The translations under genes and the position numbers were made by a program. Below, one piece after another: positions 5,259 to 9,499 of a DNA stretch of 9,499 nt. The stretch's first letter is position 1. Each line of letters begins with the position of its first letter. The notes below the pieces were generated by a model. The model was not told the DNA's origin and ran no database searches. It saw nothing but the letters and a program-made list of their open reading frames with translations. The stretch is from an uncultured Microbacteriaceae bacterium (GTDB taxonomy: Bacteria > Actinomycetota > Actinomycetes > Actinomycetales > Microbacteriaceae): positions 1-9,499 of the forward strand of contig CALBMG010000062.1 in assembly GCA_937896185.1 (NCBI GenBank). Reading direction: 5' to 3'.

Positions 5259-6308
5259 CTAGGCCGCGGATCCGCTGCGGGCAGCACGAGCAGCGGCGAG
5301 CGCCGCGGGGTGACCGCGATGCACGAACACGCCCTTCCAGAATCCGAGCCCCCACGAGAAATGCATGGTGGGCAGTACGGCCAGCAGCGCGAGTCGGGTT
5401 CGGATGTCCACACCGGTTGCTGTGGCGACACTGGCCACAATTGCTGTGGCATACATCGCGAGCGGAACGAGAGGCCACCAGTGTCCGACACCGAGTGCGA
5501 GCGCCGCGCCACCGACGGCCGCCGCAACAACTGCGGGCGCGGCAAGGTATCGCAACCTCACGCGACCCGGTGATGACAGCGTGATGAATGCACGGAACAT
5601 TCCGGTATCGACGAGCTGTTTCGCCAGCGCCCGGAACGTTGAGCGGGGGTAATAGCCGACACGCAACTCGGGGTCGAACCACACGGTGTGGCCGGATTCG
5701 CGCAGTCGCGCGTTGAGTTCCCAGTCTTGGCCTCGGGTCATCGCCTCGTTGAAGCCGCCCACCTCGACCAGTGAATCACGCCGGAAACATCCCAGATACA
5801 CCGTGTCAACGGGCCCGGGTTCCCCGCCCACGTGGAAGGCTCCACCACCCAATCCGATTCGGTTGCCGTAGGCCCACGCCACAGCACGCTGGATCAGGCT
5901 CGTTCCTTTGGCGACCATGACACCGCCCACATTGGCCGCGCCTGTCGACCGCAAAGTGTCGAGCGCACGGCGGGCATATCCGTCACTCAATTCCGAGTGA
6001 GCATCCACACGGATAACAAATTCGGCATCGGTGGCATTGAACGCAAGGTTGAGCGCAGGAGGGGTCGTGCCTCGAGGGTTCTCAAGAACGGTGATGGGGA
6101 ATTCCGACGCAAGCTGGTCGGCAACCTCGCGGGTCGCATCGGTCGACGGGCCTACCGCGAGAACAATTTTGGTGCCCTCGGGATTGTCTTGGGCAAAAAT
6201 GCTCTGCACTGCGGTGCGCAAGTAGGTGGCGTCGTTGCGCACCGGCATGATGTAGGCCAGCTCGGGTCGTGAGGTTCCCGCGCCGGATCGTGGTGACGTC
6301 GTGGCCAC
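5259..6308 (-). CDS. GT2 family glycosyltransferase, ExoA-like, with C-terminal membrane helices
   Basis: A 349-residue family 2 glycosyltransferase resembling the succinoglycan enzyme ExoA. ELAYIMPVRNDATYL (16-30) is the donor-binding start of the domain, VIRVDAHSEL (98-107) holds the metal-site region in the D-A-H form common in this subfamily, and TRGQDWELNARLRESG (191-206) carries the catalytic acidic residues. The C-terminal third has about three hydrophobic segments (253-273, 278-298 and 306-326), so the enzyme is a membrane protein with a cytosolic catalytic domain, expected to extend a lipid-linked sugar chain. The start is GTG at 6306-6308, preceded by GAGG 8 nt upstream and only 3 nt after the stop of the small membrane-protein gene, so the two are probably translationally coupled. 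A later Met at residue 21 would cut into the first conserved strand, so it is unlikely. Sugar specificity is unknown. Confidence 0.88.
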   Translation of the reverse strand: MATTSPRSGAGTSRPELAYIMPVRNDATYLRTAVQSIFAQDNPEGTKIVLAVGPSTDATREVADQLASEFPITVLENPRGTTPPALNLAFNATDAEFVIRVDAHSELSDGYARRALDTLRSTGAANVGGVMVAKGTSLIQRAVAWAYGNRIGLGGGAFHVGGEPGPVDTVYLGCFRRDSLVEVGGFNEAMTRGQDWELNARLRESGHTVWFDPELRVGYYPRSTFRALAKQLVDTGMFRAFITLSSPGRVRLRYLAAPAVVAAAVGGAALALGVGHWWPLVPLAMYATAIVASVATATGVDIRTRLALLAVLPTMHFSWGLGFWKGVFVHRGHPAALAAARAARSGSAA

Positions 6309-6311
6309 GGT

Positions 6312-6776
6312 TCAGGCCTCGGACTTCGCGGCCGCTATCGCCTTGCGCACCTCGCGGCGGGCTTCGGCACGGGTCCCCACAGCATCGATGATCAGCGCAC
6401 GTCGCAGAATGCTGCGCCAGTCATCGCCGGTCGGTGCGGAATCCAGCGCGGCCTGCACGGCCACGGAATCACGGCGGTTCACGATGGGTACCTGCGGCAA
6501 CTCTCCGCCCTCGGCACGCAACCGTGCATGCAGCCGCGCTGCGTCCCGGCCGAATCGCAGTTCGCGAACCAGCGACCACACTCCGATAGCGGGGGCAACG
6601 AACAGGGCAATACCGAACGTGAACGTGAACGGATCCGCGGTTGTCACCAACAGTGCAGCCATGTACACGGCGAAACCGATGTACACGAGCAGCAGTGCCG
6701 ACACAAAAGCGACACCCGCGATGGTGCGCACGCGACGAGCGGTGGACTGTTCCACAGGGTGCGCTGCGCCAGTCAT
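6312..6776 (-). CDS. Conserved small membrane protein following dapB
   Basis: A 154-residue protein with two hydrophobic helices (about 19-45 and 51-70). A basic N-terminus (RRVR at 14-17) and a long charged helical tail (71-154, rich in Arg, Ala and Glu) are both predicted to be cytosolic. No enzymatic motif is seen. Its ATG overlaps the dapB TGA as ATGA, a hallmark of translational coupling. A similar two-helix protein follows dapB in other actinobacteria, including Rv2772c after dapB Rv2773c in Mycobacterium tuberculosis (from memory), which suggests an old association. Function unknown; no link to lysine synthesis is established. The downstream ExoA-like gene starts 3 nt after its stop, an unusual neighbour. 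Confidence 0.8.
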   Translation of the reverse strand: MTGAAHPVEQSTARRVRTIAGVAFVSALLLVYIGFAVYMAALLVTTADPFTFTFGIALFVAPAIGVWSLVRELRFGRDAARLHARLRAEGGELPQVPIVNRRDSVAVQAALDSAPTGDDWRSILRRALIIDAVGTRAEARREVRKAIAAAKSEA

Positions 6777-7507
6777 CGACTGATACCCAGCACTCGGTCG
6801 AGCCCCACCGTCACACCGGGCTGCGCGGCGTCCGCCACATACTTCAGCGTGGCGGCGATGCCGGCGTCGTACGAATCCCGCGACAAAGTGGTGTGCGTAA
6901 TGGACACAGTTTCACCGTTGCCCGCAAACACGACCTCCTGCTGTGCAAGTATTCCCGGCAGTCGAAGCGAGTGCACCGGCACTCCGGCAACCAGCTGACC
7001 GCGAGCGGGTTGAGCCGACAGATCGGAATCGGGCAGCACGGTGTGCGCGCCACGGCGCTCGCTGATGACCTCGGCGGTGCGGATTGCCGTCCCCGACGGT
7101 GAGTCCACCTTGTTGATGTGGTGCGCTTCCATGATTTCGACACCGGGAATGTGTTCGGCGACAATGCCCGCAATATGGGTCGAAATCGTCGAACCCAGCG
7201 AGAAATTCGGAATAATCACGACGGTGTCGTCGGCCGAGATTTCGGCCCGCAACGCGTCGATACGGCCAGAATCCCACCCACTGGTGCCCACAATCACGCG
7301 GGCTCCGTGTCGCAGAGCTTCGCGCACCACCTGGTGCGACACATCGTGACGGGTCACATCGACGACTACGTCCGCGTCCGCCAGTGCGTTCAACGAGTCG
7401 GCAGAACCCAGTCGGGCCACGACCTCAAAGTCTGGCAATGATTCCACCACTCGACACACCTGGGAACCCAGGCGGCCAGAAGCACCTACAACTGCAACGC
7501 GTGTCAT
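6773..7507 (-). CDS. dapB: 4-hydroxy-tetrahydrodipicolinate reductase DapB
   Basis: DapB reduces 4-hydroxy-tetrahydrodipicolinate to tetrahydrodipicolinate with NAD(P)H, the second step of the diaminopimelate/lysine branch feeding peptidoglycan and protein; it is a cytosolic tetramer. Numbered from the chosen ATG (244 residues): VAVVGASGRLG near the N-terminus is the dinucleotide-binding loop, VGTSGW (73-78) and PNFSLGS (100-106) line the active site, and the signature EAHHINKVDSPSGTA (127-141) gives catalytic His 129/130, Lys 133 and the substrate-binding SGTA. The frame stays open to a GTG at 7564, but the ATG at 7507 puts the Rossmann strand at the usual place 2-3 residues in. A GGAGG sits only 1 nt from that ATG, too close for an SD, whereas TACGCT 6 nt upstream fits a leaderless start. 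The TGA overlaps the next gene's ATG. Confidence 0.96.
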   Translation of the reverse strand: MTRVAVVGASGRLGSQVCRVVESLPDFEVVARLGSADSLNALADADVVVDVTRHDVSHQVVREALRHGARVIVGTSGWDSGRIDALRAEISADDTVVIIPNFSLGSTISTHIAGIVAEHIPGVEIMEAHHINKVDSPSGTAIRTAEVISERRGAHTVLPDSDLSAQPARGQLVAGVPVHSLRLPGILAQQEVVFAGNGETVSITHTTLSRDSYDAGIAATLKYVADAAQPGVTVGLDRVLGISR

Positions 7508-7513
7508 ACCTCC

Positions 7514-7519
7514 AGCGTA
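7514..7519 (-). promoter_or_regulatory. Candidate -10 box for leaderless dapB transcript
   Basis: TACGCT (TANNNT) on the minus strand ends 6 nt before the dapB ATG. The spacing matches the candidate box of the thioredoxin gene (6 nt) and nearly that of thyX (7 nt). No clear -35 is seen. It lies in the 81-nt gap after the CstR-like gene, where only weak 4-bp stems and no convincing terminator are visible. Confidence 0.3.
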
Positions 7520-7588
7520 ATTCCCCACAGCGGTCTTTCGGACCTTTTCGGGGGCGAATAACACAGCGCCGGGAACGGTGCCGCTCGT

Positions 7589-9499
<1,911 letters not shown>

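Noticed and set aside
7525..7555. Possible terminator on the plus strand (GGTC-TTTCG-GACC followed by TTTT)
   Set aside because: Only 4-bp arms, and no plus-strand gene ends here; on the minus strand, where transcription runs, no T-run follows.
7508..7564. GTG at 7564 as the start of dapB
   Set aside because: The extra 19 residues precede the Rossmann strand, which in DapB lies at the very N-terminus, and there is no SD for it.

Overview
The window looks like chromosomal DNA from a high-GC actinobacterium, most likely Microbacteriaceae or a close relative. The reasons are the moderately high GC with strong third-position G/C bias, a flavin-dependent ThyX, a dapB followed directly by a small two-helix membrane protein, a Trx/DUF4395 pair, and several genes with a TANNNT -10 box 6-7 nt before the start codon, as expected for leaderless mRNAs. 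The genus is not resolved. There are ten real genes, two cut by the window edges. No tRNA, rRNA, insertion sequence or CRISPR array was seen.

Layout. (1) 1-462, minus: thyX, 3' end outside the window. (2) 463-633: a divergent control region with an 8-bp inverted repeat and a candidate -10 box on each side. (3) 634-1590, plus: a membrane-anchored thioredoxin-like protein and a DUF4395 membrane protein with its own CxxC, joined by a Shine-Dalgarno (SD) that overlaps the first gene's stop. (4) 1655-2595, plus: a TIGR01777-family NAD(P)-binding epimerase-like protein whose SD is the right arm of a perfect 10-bp inverted repeat. (5) 2611-6308, minus: three surface-polysaccharide genes, namely an ExoA-like GT2 with C-terminal membrane helices, a 581-aa two-domain protein (GT-A-like domain plus polysaccharide pyruvyl transferase), and a short GT2-like protein. 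(6) 6312-7507, minus: dapB and its small membrane-protein partner, overlapping by ATGA and leading with a 3-nt gap into the glycosyltransferases. (7) 7589-9499, minus: a CoA-disulfide/persulfide reductase with a C-terminal rhodanese domain (5' end outside the window), followed by a CsoR-family repressor with a CstR-like Cys-X28-Cys pair and no metal-binding His.

How they fit together. The dapB, membrane protein and thyX genes are a recognisable actinobacterial housekeeping neighbourhood. Here the polysaccharide genes and the Trx/DUF4395/epimerase block sit between dapB and thyX, which suggests a variable site inside conserved synteny. The most coherent specialised system is the reductase-rhodanese plus CstR-like repressor operon, probably a persulfide (reactive sulfur) response unit. 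The Trx/DUF4395 pair at the other end may also act in thiol or sulfane-sulfur chemistry. The pyruvyl-transferase fusion points to a pyruvylated cell-wall or exopolysaccharide.
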